Source of the DNA: Hypomesus transpacificus
Taxonomy: Eukaryota > Chordata > Actinopteri > Osmeriformes > Osmeridae
Direction: 5' to 3'
Length of the DNA stretch: 64,000 bases
Assembly: GCF_021917145.1 (NCBI RefSeq)
Contig: NC_061077.1
Location: forward strand, 13,783,420 to 13,847,419
The notes under the pieces are model-generated. The model did not search any database. It was not told the origin of the DNA and saw nothing but the letters and a program-made list of their open reading frames with translations. Below, piece by piece: positions 1 through 9,355 of the stretch. The position numbers and the translations under genes are program-made. Position 1 is the stretch's first letter; each line of letters starts with the position of its first letter.

Positions 1-909
1 AGGGCTAAACTAGCTGAAACTTGGGATTCTAAACTGCGAGTGAACGTCTCCAATCCAAGTGACTTTGCTGTCACTAAGAGTTGATCGTTCTCCAGACAGG
101 ATGCCCTGGCCTGGGCTGAACCTGTCAGCTCCCTGGAAAACACACAGTAAGGGAGAAGCACAGGAGGCTCTGCTGCTGACCACAGTGACTGCAAACCCTT
201 CTCGCACACACAGTCTGATGTTGCGAAGCGGGAAAAGCTGCAGTGAAAAGCACGTCGTAGCAGACACGGGCTGCATCCTCCCAGCAGAGGGCTGTTAACA
301 CGGCATGTCGGAAAGCCAGAGGTCTAAGTTACAGGCTGACACCGAGTGGCTCAGAGGGTTCGCATACTTGGAAGTGAGGCACTCTCCACTTCAAAAGCTC
401 TCAGGTCACCACGCTCGCACGGGCAAAAATATACTGCCTCCCTAATATAGGCCTGTATGACCCACATACAGTTCATTCATTCAATGCAGTCACAGTCATT
501 CAGTCGTGGTATAGGCGTGGGTCATGAACAATACTGACCAATTAAGAAATGTACTTGTATTCACAGTTTATATACTTTCACCTGCTCAACCGAAGTTGAC
601 ATACACTTGACTGAAACGCACAGCCACCATATCCTTAAAACTCTTCCTAGGTACTCAGATCCTGACAGATATTTTACTCACTTAATGGGGACATCTCTGA
701 CCCGAGGCCAGTGTTCCAAAGAGAGGGGAAAGAAAGGCATGGTCCTCTGTGCATGTATGTGTGTGAGCAGAGACAAAGGATGGAGGATCACTGTGGATCC
801 ATTCAGGCTTTTCCTCTGACATTCCATCCCCTAGTTGCAGAGGCTCAAGTATTCACCCCGCGCATTGGGCCGACAAGAGTGGGTGCTTTGGCAACCTTCA
901 CAGCCACCC

Positions 910-969
<60 letters not shown>

Positions 970-1152
970 CTCTCTCTATCTCTATCTCTATCTCTCTCTC
1001 TCTCCCACACACACAGTAAAAATACATGCACGCAGGGATTGGCACACACTGGCACAGACCCATTTATATTTCCAATGATTTTTCCCCTTGTTGTTATCTC
1101 TGGCAAACACATGAACTTTCTCACACACCAGTTCTTTCAAAAACACACTAAC
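1..1152. other. acss2 intron 2, with CT/TATC microsatellite
   Basis: This stretch lies downstream (in gene orientation) of acss2 coding exon 2 and shows no further acss2 exon, so it reads as intron. A run of C followed by CT and CTAT repeats occupies about 907-1006. The short open frames here are products of that repeat. Confidence 0.6.
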
Positions 1153-1734
1153 CAGTAGAATGCCACTTTGTCCCCCAGTTTCTTCTCGTTGACATTGCGG
1201 TCCAGGACGTTGTAACAGATGTTGGTAGTGGCCCCCTCCATGCACTTGACAAAGATCTCACCCTTTGTCACATCAAAGTTGTAGTCCAGAAACTGTCCTG
1301 TATGCTTGGTCTTCCAGTAGAAGTCCTTTGCAATGTCACCCCAGAACTCTGAGAGCGACAAACACACGATAAATGAAAAACGCTGTCGAAATGTGATGGT
1401 AGTTGGTCTTTCATCATCAGGAAGCCATGGCAAAAAGATGTAGGTTACACACACATTACAATGCTCCCTTCACTGTCAAGCAATGATATTAACTCAAACA
1501 AAAACAGACTTGAAGCCATTAGGACGAGGCAGGTCTGCTAAGGTTAGCCAAGTAATAAGCCGAGTCTGGTGTTACAGCATACCATGCACCATTCTGTTAA
1601 TACTTACCATCAGGGTTGTCAATGGACTTTATATACAGTTCTTTGTATTTTTCGAAGCTGGGAACATGAGCCTCCTTCTTCAGGTCTCCGGCAGCGTATA
1701 AAACGTCCTCCCTGGGAGCTTTGTCCGGGATCAT
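1153..1734 (-). CDS. acss2: acyl-CoA synthetase short-chain family member 2 (acetyl-CoA synthetase), 5' coding exons only
   Basis: Acetyl-CoA synthetase makes acetyl-CoA from acetate, ATP and CoA in the cytosol and nucleus, feeding lipid synthesis and histone acetylation. Two coding exons are visible: exon 1 at 1734-1608 (starting MIPDKAPRED) and exon 2 at 1348-1153. They join in phase through a GTAAGT donor and a CTCTCAG acceptor. The spliced product carries AHVPSFEKYKELY, then FWGDIAKDFYWKT, YNFDVTKGEIF and GATTNICYNVLDRNV. These match the N-terminal substrate-entry region of vertebrate ACSS2 almost word for word. Exon 2 ends in a GTTAGT donor in phase for the expected G-E-G continuation. 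The start is the only ATG after an upstream in-frame stop. About 110 of the family's roughly 700 residues are present; the AMP-binding core lies off the left edge. Compared with my recollection of the human protein, the segment before AHVPS is short and divergent, as expected for this poorly conserved end. Confidence 0.93.
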
Positions 1735-2537
1735 CTTATCTTCGAGTTTGTCCGCCGGTGCTGGACTGTAGCGGTAGCTAGCTAGCTAACAATGCAATGG
1801 GAACGATCGATTAGCTTCCAAATTGCTGTTGTAGCTGATGGTCAGGTTGCAAGGCGCCTTGTGAGAGCAGACAGATCTTTGAATCAAAAAACAATACAGC
1901 TGGTTGATCTGGCTAGCCAATAAGCTGAACAAACGACGTTCATTTACACTTCCTTATTTGGAACGTGACAGTTTGCTCATGAACTAAAGGGAACTCTATA
2001 CATGCAAACGCTTGGCACTGCAAATCTACAGGAGCCAGCAGCTCACCTTGAGCGTGCAATTATTGACCAACTGTGTATAAAGCTAGAAACCTGCAATTTA
2101 CTGTAAGTCAGCTATCGTGGACTCAACGGGTCCCTATGTATACTAAGGTTAGCTAGATCAGTTAGCGCCAAGCCTCGCAACCTCTGCAGATAAATAAGTC
2201 AACAGAAAATATTTGGTTCAAAAACTTTATGCAGATTTGGGTCGCTAGTTTTGTCGGCAGCATTAAAGGTAATGCATTTCTACCGTTCCTGGTGACTAAT
2301 TGCTCGCACTGGCTTGCACAATACAATACAGTACCAAGCTAGCTAGTTAGCATAAAACTAGGAAGAGGAGAGAGGTGAGCGAGATGTACTTGAGCGCGAT
2401 ACGAGGCTGCTTCTGTCCGACGTGCTGTCGTTTGAATGTAGCCTTTTCCATTCAGGAAAAAAATGGGTCTCGTTCATAAAAACTGCGTTCACACTGTGCT
2501 GATCTGTGGAATGGATTCCGATAACAAGACCTGTTCT
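1735..2537 (-). promoter_or_regulatory. acss2 5' UTR and promoter region
   Basis: This is the only space between the acss2 start codon and the stop of the upstream WD-repeat gene on the same strand, so it must hold the acss2 5' UTR and promoter. It contains GCTAGCTA runs near 1775-1790 and 2337-2350 but no clear TATA box at a fixed site. I see no coding signal. The assignment rests on position only. Confidence 0.45.
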
Positions 2538-4492
2538 TTATGAAGTGGAGGTTGTTGGTGTGCTGCCCTTGTCCTTTCTTTTTTTGACGGAAGAGACAAC
2601 GTGAAGAACGCATGCAAAGGGGGCGGGGACTGAACTGTGCTTGGCCCCACGCTGGGCGTGGTTTTGAAATGAAACATCCAATCTGGTCATAGCATGGGTA
2701 AACAAGTTGGTAAAGCCGGGGGGTGACGGGGGCGTCTGGCCTGGGGGAATCTGAAAAGATTTGCCGTCCTCCATGGAACCCTGGGACTGGGACATCTCAA
2801 AGCGGTCAAACTCCGACCTATCAATCACCTGGGGGAGGGGGATGGCGGTAGAGGAAAGAGAGAGGAGGGTGAAAGGGATTAGCCTGGCTGCCAGCCCAAC
2901 TTCTCCCCGCCCCCAAAAAAATTTGGTCAGGAAGTTGGGTCTGGAGGGTCTCCTATTGTAGCCTGGCTGCCAGCCCAACTTCTCCCCGCCCAAAAGAAAA
3001 TTTTGTCGGGAAGTTGGGTCTGGAGGGTATTGGGGACCAACTACAGAAAACCAGAATCTGGGCGAACCAATGAAATTGCCAGGGCGGGCTTTATACGATG
3101 ATGGACAGATGATCAACAGTAACGTAATCACCCACGTCACAAAACAGCGCTTAAGTTGAATTCGTTTTGTATAAACATGGCTACCGCTGGAGATCTGGAA
3201 TGTTATGTCTGCTATCGAGTCTGTTTTAGAAGACATCAACAGCACATTAATTTTGAAAGAGGAACAGAGAGACGCAATCAAGGCATTTGTCGATGGAAAA
3301 TATGTTTTTGCCGTCCTTCCTACGGATTCGGGAAAAGTTTAATTTATCAGCTGGCCCTGATGGTCGCGAAGAAGATGGGACACAATGAAAACTTAGTGGC
3401 CATTGTGGTTTCTCCTTTTCTTTTGTGGAGTTGTAATCCTAAACGGAGAACTTGTTCGTATATGCATTGCCCTTTATTGTTTCGCTCAAAAAGGTTGACC
3501 GTGTGAGCAAGTACTCTCCCTACCCTTAAATTAATTTTACAACACCGGCAAAAATCGTTTGTATTCATTCTTCAAGCATACTTCAAGTCTGCTTGTAGTT
3601 TAGTTCTGTTGACAACAACTATGCGGTGCTTAACATACGTCACATACTCTGTTGCTCTGATTGGTTGTAGATCTATCCAATTGAGCGAAGAGGCATTTGT
3701 TTTCCAGGCTCGTTTGAAACACGCCCTGTAGTCAAAGCCCAACGGAGAGTTCTCAGACTCATATTCTGACTAGAATTATGAGTATGACAACGTCAGGCTA
3801 GGAAGGGATAGGGCCAGGGGAGGAAGGGGCGGGGGATTAGAGAAAGGTAAATAAAGTAGGATAAAGAGCAAACGTAAAGTAAAGTGGAAAACTCCTTCAA
3901 GAGGATCACTATCACTCCCCTTCACACCATATATAGTCAGCTCTCTTGAATGATGCATGTGGGTATGAGAAGTGGTACCTGTTTGGGCAGGAGAGGATGT
4001 TGAACCTGCACGACCGAAGTCAATTTTCCTGAAGATGATGTCACCGCTGTAGGAGGCGGTCACCAGAATCTTGTTGCCGTGGGCGTGCATGGAGTAGATG
4101 TCCTCAGAGTGGTACTGGTTCCACACACAGTAATCCATCTCCATGTCCTCCTTCACATCACTGGAGAGGGGGGTGAGAGGAGGAGAGGTATGGAGAGGAG
4201 TGGAGAGAAGAACAGAGGAGAGTAATAGAAAGGAGTGAAGAGGAAAGAAGAGGAGAGGATATGTGTGGAGAGAGAAGAGAAGAGAGAAAATGTGTGGTGA
4301 GGAGAAGATAGAAGTAGAGAGGAGTGGAGTGAAGAGGTGAGGTGTGGATAGAAAAGGAATGGAGAGGAGTGGAGAAGAGAGGAGATACAGATGTAGAGAA
4401 ACACCACAGTGCTATACTCACAGGTACCTTATGACTCTCTTGCTCCAGCTGGAAACATAGATCCTCTGATTGATGTAGATGATGCGCGTCAC
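2538..4492 (-). CDS. WD-repeat protein, 3' exons (WDR49/WDR64-like?), 5' part not in view
   Basis: Three exon-like blocks lie on the minus strand. The block at 4492-4422 encodes VTRIIYINQRIYVSSWSK. It joins through a GTGAGT donor to 4160-3979, which encodes YCVWNQYHSEDIYSMHAHG followed by NKILVTASYSGDIIF. This spacing of short beta-strand-like segments, with a Gly/Asp turn and an aromatic at the end, is what WD40 blades look like. A last block at 2828-2538 starts after a CCCCCAG acceptor with VIDRSEFDRFEMSQSQG and ends at a stop; it has a proline-rich tail. The second and third blocks do not join in phase, so at least one exon between them is missing or unrecognised. No upstream exon is found before the tRNA array starts at 4666. 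Similarity to the WDR49/WDR64 family is an impression, not a firm call. The gene is either truncated or continues beyond the array. Confidence 0.5.
2880..3800 (+). mobile_element. decayed DNA transposon with RecQ-like helicase fragment
   Basis: The block begins TAGCCTGGC and ends with GTCAGGCTA, whose reverse complement is TAGCCTGAC, so the ends look like short terminal inverted repeats. The left end is a tandem duplicate (about 2880-2959 and 2960-3039). Each copy holds a CCCAACTTC...GAAGTTGGG inverted repeat. The right end (about 3750-3785) also forms a hairpin around ACTCATA. Between them, 3195-3430 encodes a superfamily-2 helicase start: a LKEEQRDAIKAFVDGKY Q-motif-like segment, then VFAVLPTDSGK (Walker A, consensus PTGSGKS). 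A frameshift near 3340 moves the continuation SLIYQLALMVAKKMG into another frame, and there are no later helicase motifs. It is a dead copy. The superfamily is not certain; Academ-type elements are one group reported to carry SF2 helicase domains. Confidence 0.55.
4161..4400. repeat. polypurine (GGAGA)-rich tract in WD-gene intron
   Basis: About 240 bases of almost pure A/G on the plus strand, built from irregular GGAGAGGAGTGGAGA-type units. It sits in the intron between the two WD-like exons. Long uninterrupted purine tracts can form triplexes (H-DNA). The long open frames on the minus strand here are products of the repeat. Confidence 0.85.
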
Positions 4493-4665
4493 CTGGGAGA
4501 TAAACAAAAGGCCTTCCATCAATATCATAGCTCAATGTTAGCCAAACGTTTGATTCATACAATTAATTCACGCAATATTTTTTCTACATAGCTTCTAAAG
4601 CTTAACTGTTCTTAATGTATATTAGCCTACACCTATTCTAATATATAGCCGTCCATTCTTCTGAT
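4493..4665. other. AT-rich sequence between WD-gene exon and tRNA array
   Basis: No exon, tRNA or mobile element recognised. It is the left flank of the tRNA array. Confidence 0.5.
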
Positions 4666-4772
4666 GCTGTATCTGGACAAAATATTAGCCTTCCGGGCAC
4701 AAGCCAAGCATTTGAAACGATAACTGTCACAACATTCCCAGACGAGAATGCCTCTGGAAGCAACGGGGGCAA

Positions 4773-4822
4773 GCCTGGATAGCTCAGGCGTTAGAGCATG
4801 CCACTCTTTGTTAGTAGACTAT
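4773..4822 (+). pseudogene. tRNA-Lys-like 5' half (first of about 37 copies)
   Basis: Starts GCCTGGATAGCTCAG and keeps the acceptor 5' strand, D-arm and box A of a tRNA-Lys (compare canonical Lys-TTT). It then breaks down after the anticodon region, with no T-arm or box B. One copy sits in each 522-bp unit about 290 nt after tRNA-Thr. Its 31-nt 5' flank (GACGAGAATGCCTCTGGAAG...) matches the flank of the intact tRNA-Lys, so both come from one ancestral duplication. Confidence 0.75.
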
Positions 4823-4958
4823 ACACCCAGCGATTTTGAAACAGTCATTTGAAACTGTATCTGGACAAATTGTCAGCCTCGTGGACACAGGCCAAGCGTT
4901 TGAAACCATAACTGCCACCATGGTCCCGAGGAGAATGCCTCTAGCTGCAAAGCAGTAA

Positions 4959-5031
4959 GCCTGGCTAGCTCAGTCGGTAGAGCATGAGACTCTTAATCTC
5001 AGAGTCGTGGGTTCGAGCCCCACGTTGAGCG
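4959..5031 (+). tRNA. tRNA-Lys (CTT), unit 1
   Basis: Cloverleaf with loop CTCTTAA and box B GGTTCGAGCC. Acceptor begins GCCTGGC; the 3' strand GTTGAGC gives one C-A mismatch. First intact tRNA of the array. Confidence 0.88.
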
Positions 5032-5076
5032 TGTTTACATTATGGAGGCTGATCCGTCACCCTGAGAGGCTTCGAG

Positions 5077-5091
5077 TAGTTGAATCAACTA
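5077..5091 (+). promoter_or_regulatory. palindrome in Lys-Thr spacer (unit 1 example)
   Basis: TAGTTGA-A-TCAACTA is a perfect 7-bp inverted repeat around one base. It recurs in nearly every unit 46 nt after tRNA-Lys and 13 nt before tRNA-Thr. Units 3, 24, 26, 29 and 37 have one or two changes (GAATTAAC). Its role is unknown; it could form a small hairpin in a joint precursor. Confidence 0.6.
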
Positions 5092-5104
5092 TTGCCGATT
5101 CAGA

Positions 5105-5179
5105 GGTGCTGTGGCTTAGCTGGTTGAAAGCGCCTGTCTTGTAAACAGGAGATCCTGGGTTCAACTCCCAGCAGCGCCT
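5105..5179 (+). tRNA. tRNA-Thr (TGT), unit 1
   Basis: Acceptor GGTGCTG pairs fully with CAGCGCC; anticodon stem CCTGT/ACAGG with loop CTTGTAA. Array-consensus form. Confidence 0.95.
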
Positions 5180-5191
5180 AACGTGTGTTTG

Positions 5192-5195
5192 TTTT
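5192..5195 (+). terminator. T4 tract after tRNA-Thr (unit 1 example)
   Basis: First run of four T after the start of tRNA-Lys, 13 nt past tRNA-Thr. It is the likely Pol III stop. It is kept in most units but reads TTTGTATTAT in units 6, 8, 10, 12, 15, 18, 22, 31 and 36, where no T4 occurs until about 65 nt further on. Confidence 0.6.
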
Positions 5196-5480
5196 ATACG
5201 GCTGGCACGTTTTTTACTTTCACCATTTTGTGGATTCAGAGGTTTTCCATCAGAAAGGTCCCAGACGGGAATGCCCCTGGAAGCAACGCGGCAAGCCTGG
5301 ATAGCTCAGAAGTTGGAGCATTTCACTCTTTGTTAGTAGACTATACACCCAGCGAATTTGAAACAGTCATTTGAAACTGTATCTGGACAAAATGTCAGCC
5401 TCGTGGACACAGGCCAAGCGTTTGAAACAATAACTGCCACAAAGGTCCCGACGAGAATGCCTCTAGCTGCAAAGCAGTAA

Positions 5481-5553
5481 GCCTGGCTAGCTCAGTCGGT
5501 AGAGCATGAGACTCTTAATCTCAGGGTCGTGGGTTCGAGCCCCACGTTGGGCG
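5481..5553 (+). tRNA. tRNA-Lys (CTT), unit 2
   Basis: GCCTGGC acceptor (T4-G69 wobble), otherwise canonical. Followed by the GTGATTAC spacer type. Confidence 0.93.
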
Positions 5554-5626
5554 TGATTACACTATGGAGGCCGATCCGTCACCCTGAGAGGCTTCGAGTA
5601 GTTGAATCAACTATTGCAGATTCAGA

Positions 5627-5701
5627 GGTGCTGTGGCTTAGCTGGTTGAGAGCGCCTGTCTTGTAAACAGGAGATCCTGGGTTCAACTCCCACTAGCGCC
5701 T
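5627..5701 (+). tRNA. tRNA-Thr (TGT), unit 2
   Basis: CACTAG subtype: 3' end CCCACTAGCGCC gives a C-C mismatch closing the T-stem and a G-T pair at 7-66. D-stem GAGC. Confidence 0.87.
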
Positions 5702-6002
5702 AACGTGTGTTTGTTTTATACGGCTGGCACGTTTTTTACTTTCACCATTTTGTGGATTCAGAGGTTTTCCATCAGAAAGGTCCCAGACGGGAATGCCCCT
5801 GGAAGCAACGCGGCAAGCCTGGATAACTCAGGCGTTAGAGCATGCCACTCTTTGTCAGAAGACTATACACCCAGCGAATTTGAAACAGTCATGTGAAACC
5901 GTATCTGGACAAAATGTCAGCCTCGTGGACAAAGGCCAAGCTTTTGAAACAATAACTGCCACAAAGGTCCTAACGAGAATGCCTCTAGCTGCAAAGCAGT
6001 AA

Positions 6003-6075
6003 GCCCAGCTAGCTCAGTCGGTAGAGCATGAGACTCTTAATCTCAGGGTCGTGGGTTCGAGCCCCACGTTGGGCG
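6003..6075 (+). tRNA. tRNA-Lys (CTT), unit 3
   Basis: GCCCAGC acceptor; A5 pairs with T, so this stem is stronger than the canonical one. Rest canonical. Confidence 0.95.
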
Positions 6076-6148
6076 TGTTTACATTATGGAGGCCGATCCG
6101 TCACTCTGAAAGGCTTCGAGTAGTTGAATTAACTATTGCCGATTCAGA

Positions 6149-6223
6149 GGTGCTGTGGCTTAGCTGGTTGAAAGCGCCTGTCTTGTAAACAGGAGATCCT
6201 GGGTTCAACTCCCAGCAGCGCCT
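6149..6223 (+). tRNA. tRNA-Thr (TGT), unit 3
   Basis: Array-consensus form with full acceptor pairing and a T4 tract downstream. Confidence 0.95.
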
Positions 6224-6524
6224 AACGTGTGTTTGTTTTATACGGCTGGCACGTTTTTTACTTTCACCATTTTGTGGATTCAGAGGTTTTCCATCAGAAA
6301 GGTCCCAGACGGGAATGCCCCTGGAAGCAACGCGGCAAGCCTGGATAGCTCAGGCGTTGGAGCATTTCACTCTTTGTTAGTAGACTATACACCCAGCGAA
6401 TTTGAAACAGTCATTTGAAACTGTATCTGGACAAAATGTCAGCCTCGTGGACACAGGCCAAGCGTTTGAAACAATAACTGCCACAAAGGTCCCGACGAGA
6501 ATGCCTCTAGCTGCAAAGCAGTAA

Positions 6525-6597
6525 GCCCGGCTAGCTCAGTCGGTAGAGCATGAGACTCTTAATCTCAGGGTCGTGGGTTCGAGCCCCACGTTGGGCG
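6525..6597 (+). tRNA. tRNA-Lys (CTT), unit 4
   Basis: Canonical vertebrate tRNA-Lys-CTT: GCCCGGC acceptor, loop CTCTTAA, GGTTCGAGCC box B. No mismatch seen. Confidence 0.97.
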
Positions 6598-6670
6598 TGA
6601 TTACATTATGGAGGCCGATCCGTCACCCTGAGAGGCTTCGAGTAGTTGAATCAACTATTGCAGATTCAGA

Positions 6671-6745
6671 GGTGCTGTGGCTTAGCTGGTTGAGAGCGCC
6701 TGTCTTGTAAACAGGAGATCCTGGGTTCAACTCCCACTAGCGCCT
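6671..6745 (+). tRNA. tRNA-Thr (TGT), unit 4
   Basis: CACTAG subtype (C-C at the T-stem base, G-T at 7-66). Confidence 0.87.
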
Positions 6746-7045
6746 AACGTGTGTTTGTTTTATAAGGCTGGCACGTTTTTTACTTTCACCATTTTGTGGA
6801 TTCAGAGGTTTTCCATCAGAAAGGTCCCAGACGAGAATGCCCCGGAAGCAACGCGGCAAGCCTGGATAGCTCAGGCGTTGGAGCTTTTCACTCTATGTTA
6901 GTAGACTATACACCCAGCGAATTTGAAACAGTCATTTGAAACTGTATCTGGACAAAATGTCAGCCTCGTGGACACAGGCCAAGCGTTTGAAACAATAACT
7001 GCCACAAAGGTCCCGACGAGAATGCCTCTAGCTGCAAAGCAGTAA

Positions 7046-7118
7046 GCCCGGCTAGCTCAGTCGGTAGAGCATGAGACTCTTAATCTCAGGGTCGTGGGTT
7101 CGAGCCCCACGTTGGGCG
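7046..7118 (+). tRNA. tRNA-Lys (CTT), unit 5
   Basis: Canonical sequence, no mismatch. Confidence 0.97.
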
Positions 7119-7191
7119 TGATTACACTATGGAGGCCGATCCGTCACCCTGAGAGGCTTCGAGTAGTTGAATCAACTATTGCAGATTCAGA

Positions 7192-7266
7192 GGTGCTGTG
7201 GCTTAGCTGGTTGAGAGCGCCTGTCTTGTAAACAGGAGATCCTGGGTTCAACTCCCACTAGCGCCT
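7192..7266 (+). tRNA. tRNA-Thr (TGT), unit 5
   Basis: CACTAG subtype. Confidence 0.87.
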
Positions 7267-7567
7267 AACGTGTGTTTGTTTTATACGGCTGGCACGTTTT
7301 TTACTTTCACCATTTTGTGGATTCAGAGGTTTTCCATCAGAAAGGTCCCAGACGGGAATGCCCCTGGAAGCAACGCGGCAAGCCTGGATAGCTCAGAAGT
7401 TGGAGCATTTCACTCTTTGTTAGTAGACTATACACCCAGCGAATTTGAAACAGTCATTTGAAACTGTATCTGGACAAAATGTCAGCCTCGTGGACACAGG
7501 CCAAGCGTTTGAAACAATAACTGCCACAAAGGTCCCGACGAGAATGCCTCTAGCTGCAAAGCAGTAA

Positions 7568-7640
7568 GCCCGGCTAGCTCAGTCGGTAGAGCATGAGACT
7601 CTTAATCTCAGGGTCGTGGGTTCGAGCCCCACGTTGGGCG
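7568..7640 (+). tRNA. tRNA-Lys (CTT), unit 6
   Basis: Canonical sequence, no mismatch. Confidence 0.97.
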
Positions 7641-7713
7641 TGTTTACATTATGGAGGCCGATCCGTCACTCTGAGAGGCTTCGAGTAGTTGAATCAACTA
7701 TTGCCGATTCAGA

Positions 7714-7788
7714 GGTGCTCTGGCTTAGCTGGTTGAAAGCGCCTGTCTTGTAAACAGGAGATCCTGGGTTCAACTCCCAGCAGCGCCT
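7714..7788 (+). tRNA. tRNA-Thr (TGT), unit 6
   Basis: Acceptor GGTGCTC gives a C7-C66 mismatch. Downstream T4 is lost (TTTGTATTAT). Confidence 0.8.
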
Positions 7789-8090
7789 AACGTGTGTTTG
7801 TATTATACGACTGGCACATTTCTTACTTTGACCATTATTGTGGATTCAGAGGTTTTCCGTCACAAAGGTCCCAGACGAGAATGCTTCTGGAAGCAACGCG
7901 GCAAGCCTGGATAGCTCAGGCGTTAGAGCATGCCACTCTTTGTCAGAAGACTATACACCCAGCGAATTTGAAACAGTCATGTGAAACCGTATCTCGACAA
8001 AATGTCAGCCTCGTGGACAAAGGCCAAGCTTTTGAAACAATAACTGCCACAAAGGTCCTAAGGAGAATGCCTCTAGCTGCAAAGCAGTAA

Positions 8091-8163
8091 GCCCAGCTAG
8101 CTCAGTCGGTAGAGCATGAGACTCTTAATCTCAGGGTCGTGGGTTCGAGCCCCACGTTGGGCG
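8091..8163 (+). tRNA. tRNA-Lys (CTT), unit 7
   Basis: GCCCAGC acceptor form, fully paired. Confidence 0.95.
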
Positions 8164-8236
8164 TGTTTACATTATGGAGGCCGATCCGTCACTCTGAGAG
8201 GCTTCGAGTAGTTGAATCAACTATTTCCGATTCAGA

Positions 8237-8311
8237 GGTGCTGTGGCTTAGCTGGTTGAAAGCGCCTGTCTTGTAAACAGGAGATCCTGGGTTCAACTCC
8301 CAGCAGCGCCT
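8237..8311 (+). tRNA. tRNA-Thr (TGT), unit 7
   Basis: Array-consensus form; T4 present. Confidence 0.95.
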
Positions 8312-8611
8312 AACGTGTGTTTGTTTTATACGGCTGGCACGTTTTTTACTTTCACCATTGTGTGGATTCAGAGGTTTTCCATCAGAAAGGTCCCAGACGA
8401 GAATGCCCCGGAAGCAACGCGGCAAGCCTGGATAGCTCAGGCGTTGGAGCATTTCACTCTTTGTTAGTAGACTATACACCCAGCGAATTTGAAACAGTCA
8501 TTTGAAACTGTATCTGGACAAAATGTCAGCCTCGTGGACACAGGCCAAGCGTTTGAAACAATAACTGCCACCATGGTCCCGAGGAGAATGCCTCTAGCTG
8601 CAAAGCAGTAA

Positions 8612-8684
8612 GCCTGGCTAGCTCAGTCGGTAGAGCATGAGACTCTTAATCTCAGGGTCGTGGGTTCGAGCCCCACGTTGGGAG
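8612..8684 (+). tRNA. tRNA-Lys (CTT), unit 8
   Basis: GCCTGGC acceptor; 3' end GTTGGGAG gives a G1-A72 mismatch. Confidence 0.85.
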
Positions 8685-8757
8685 TGTTTACATTATGGAG
8701 GCCGATCCGTCACTCTGAGAGGCTTCGAGTAGTTGAATCAACTATTGCCGATTCAGA

Positions 8758-8832
8758 GGTGCTCTGGCTTAGCTGGTTGAAAGCGCCTGTCTTGTAAACA
8801 GGAGATCCTGGGTTCAACTCCCAGCAGCGCCT
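8758..8832 (+). tRNA. tRNA-Thr (TGT), unit 8
   Basis: C7-C66 mismatch and no downstream T4. Confidence 0.8.
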
Positions 8833-9134
8833 AACGTGTGTTTGTATTATACGACTGGCACATTTCTTACTTTGACCATTATTGTGGATTCAGAGGTTTT
8901 CCATCAGAAAGGTCCCAGATGGGAATGCCCCTGGAAGCAACGCGGCAAGCCTGGATAGCTCAGAAGTTGGAGCATTTCACTCTTTGTTAGTAGACTATAC
9001 ACCCAGCGAATTTGAAACAGTCATTTGAAACTGTATCTGGACAAAATGTCAGCCTCGTGGACACAGGCCAAGCGTTTGAAACAATAACTGCCACAAAGGT
9101 CCCGACGAGAATGCCTCTAGCTGCAAAGCAGTAA

Positions 9135-9207
9135 GCCCGGCTAGCTCAGTCGGTAGAGCATGAGACTCTTAATCTCAGGGTCGTGGGTTCGAGCCCCACG
9201 TTGGGCG
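9135..9207 (+). tRNA. tRNA-Lys (CTT), unit 9
   Basis: Canonical sequence, no mismatch. Confidence 0.97.
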
Positions 9208-9280
9208 TGATTACATTATGGAGGCCGATCCGTCACCCTGAGAGGCTTCGAGTAGTTGAATCAACTATTGCAGATTCAGA

Positions 9281-9355
9281 GGTGCTGTGGCTTAGCTGGT
9301 TGAGAGCGCCTGTCTTGTAAACAGGAGATCCTGGGTTCAACTCCCACTAGCGCCT
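9281..9355 (+). tRNA. tRNA-Thr (TGT), unit 9
   Basis: CACTAG subtype. Confidence 0.87.
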
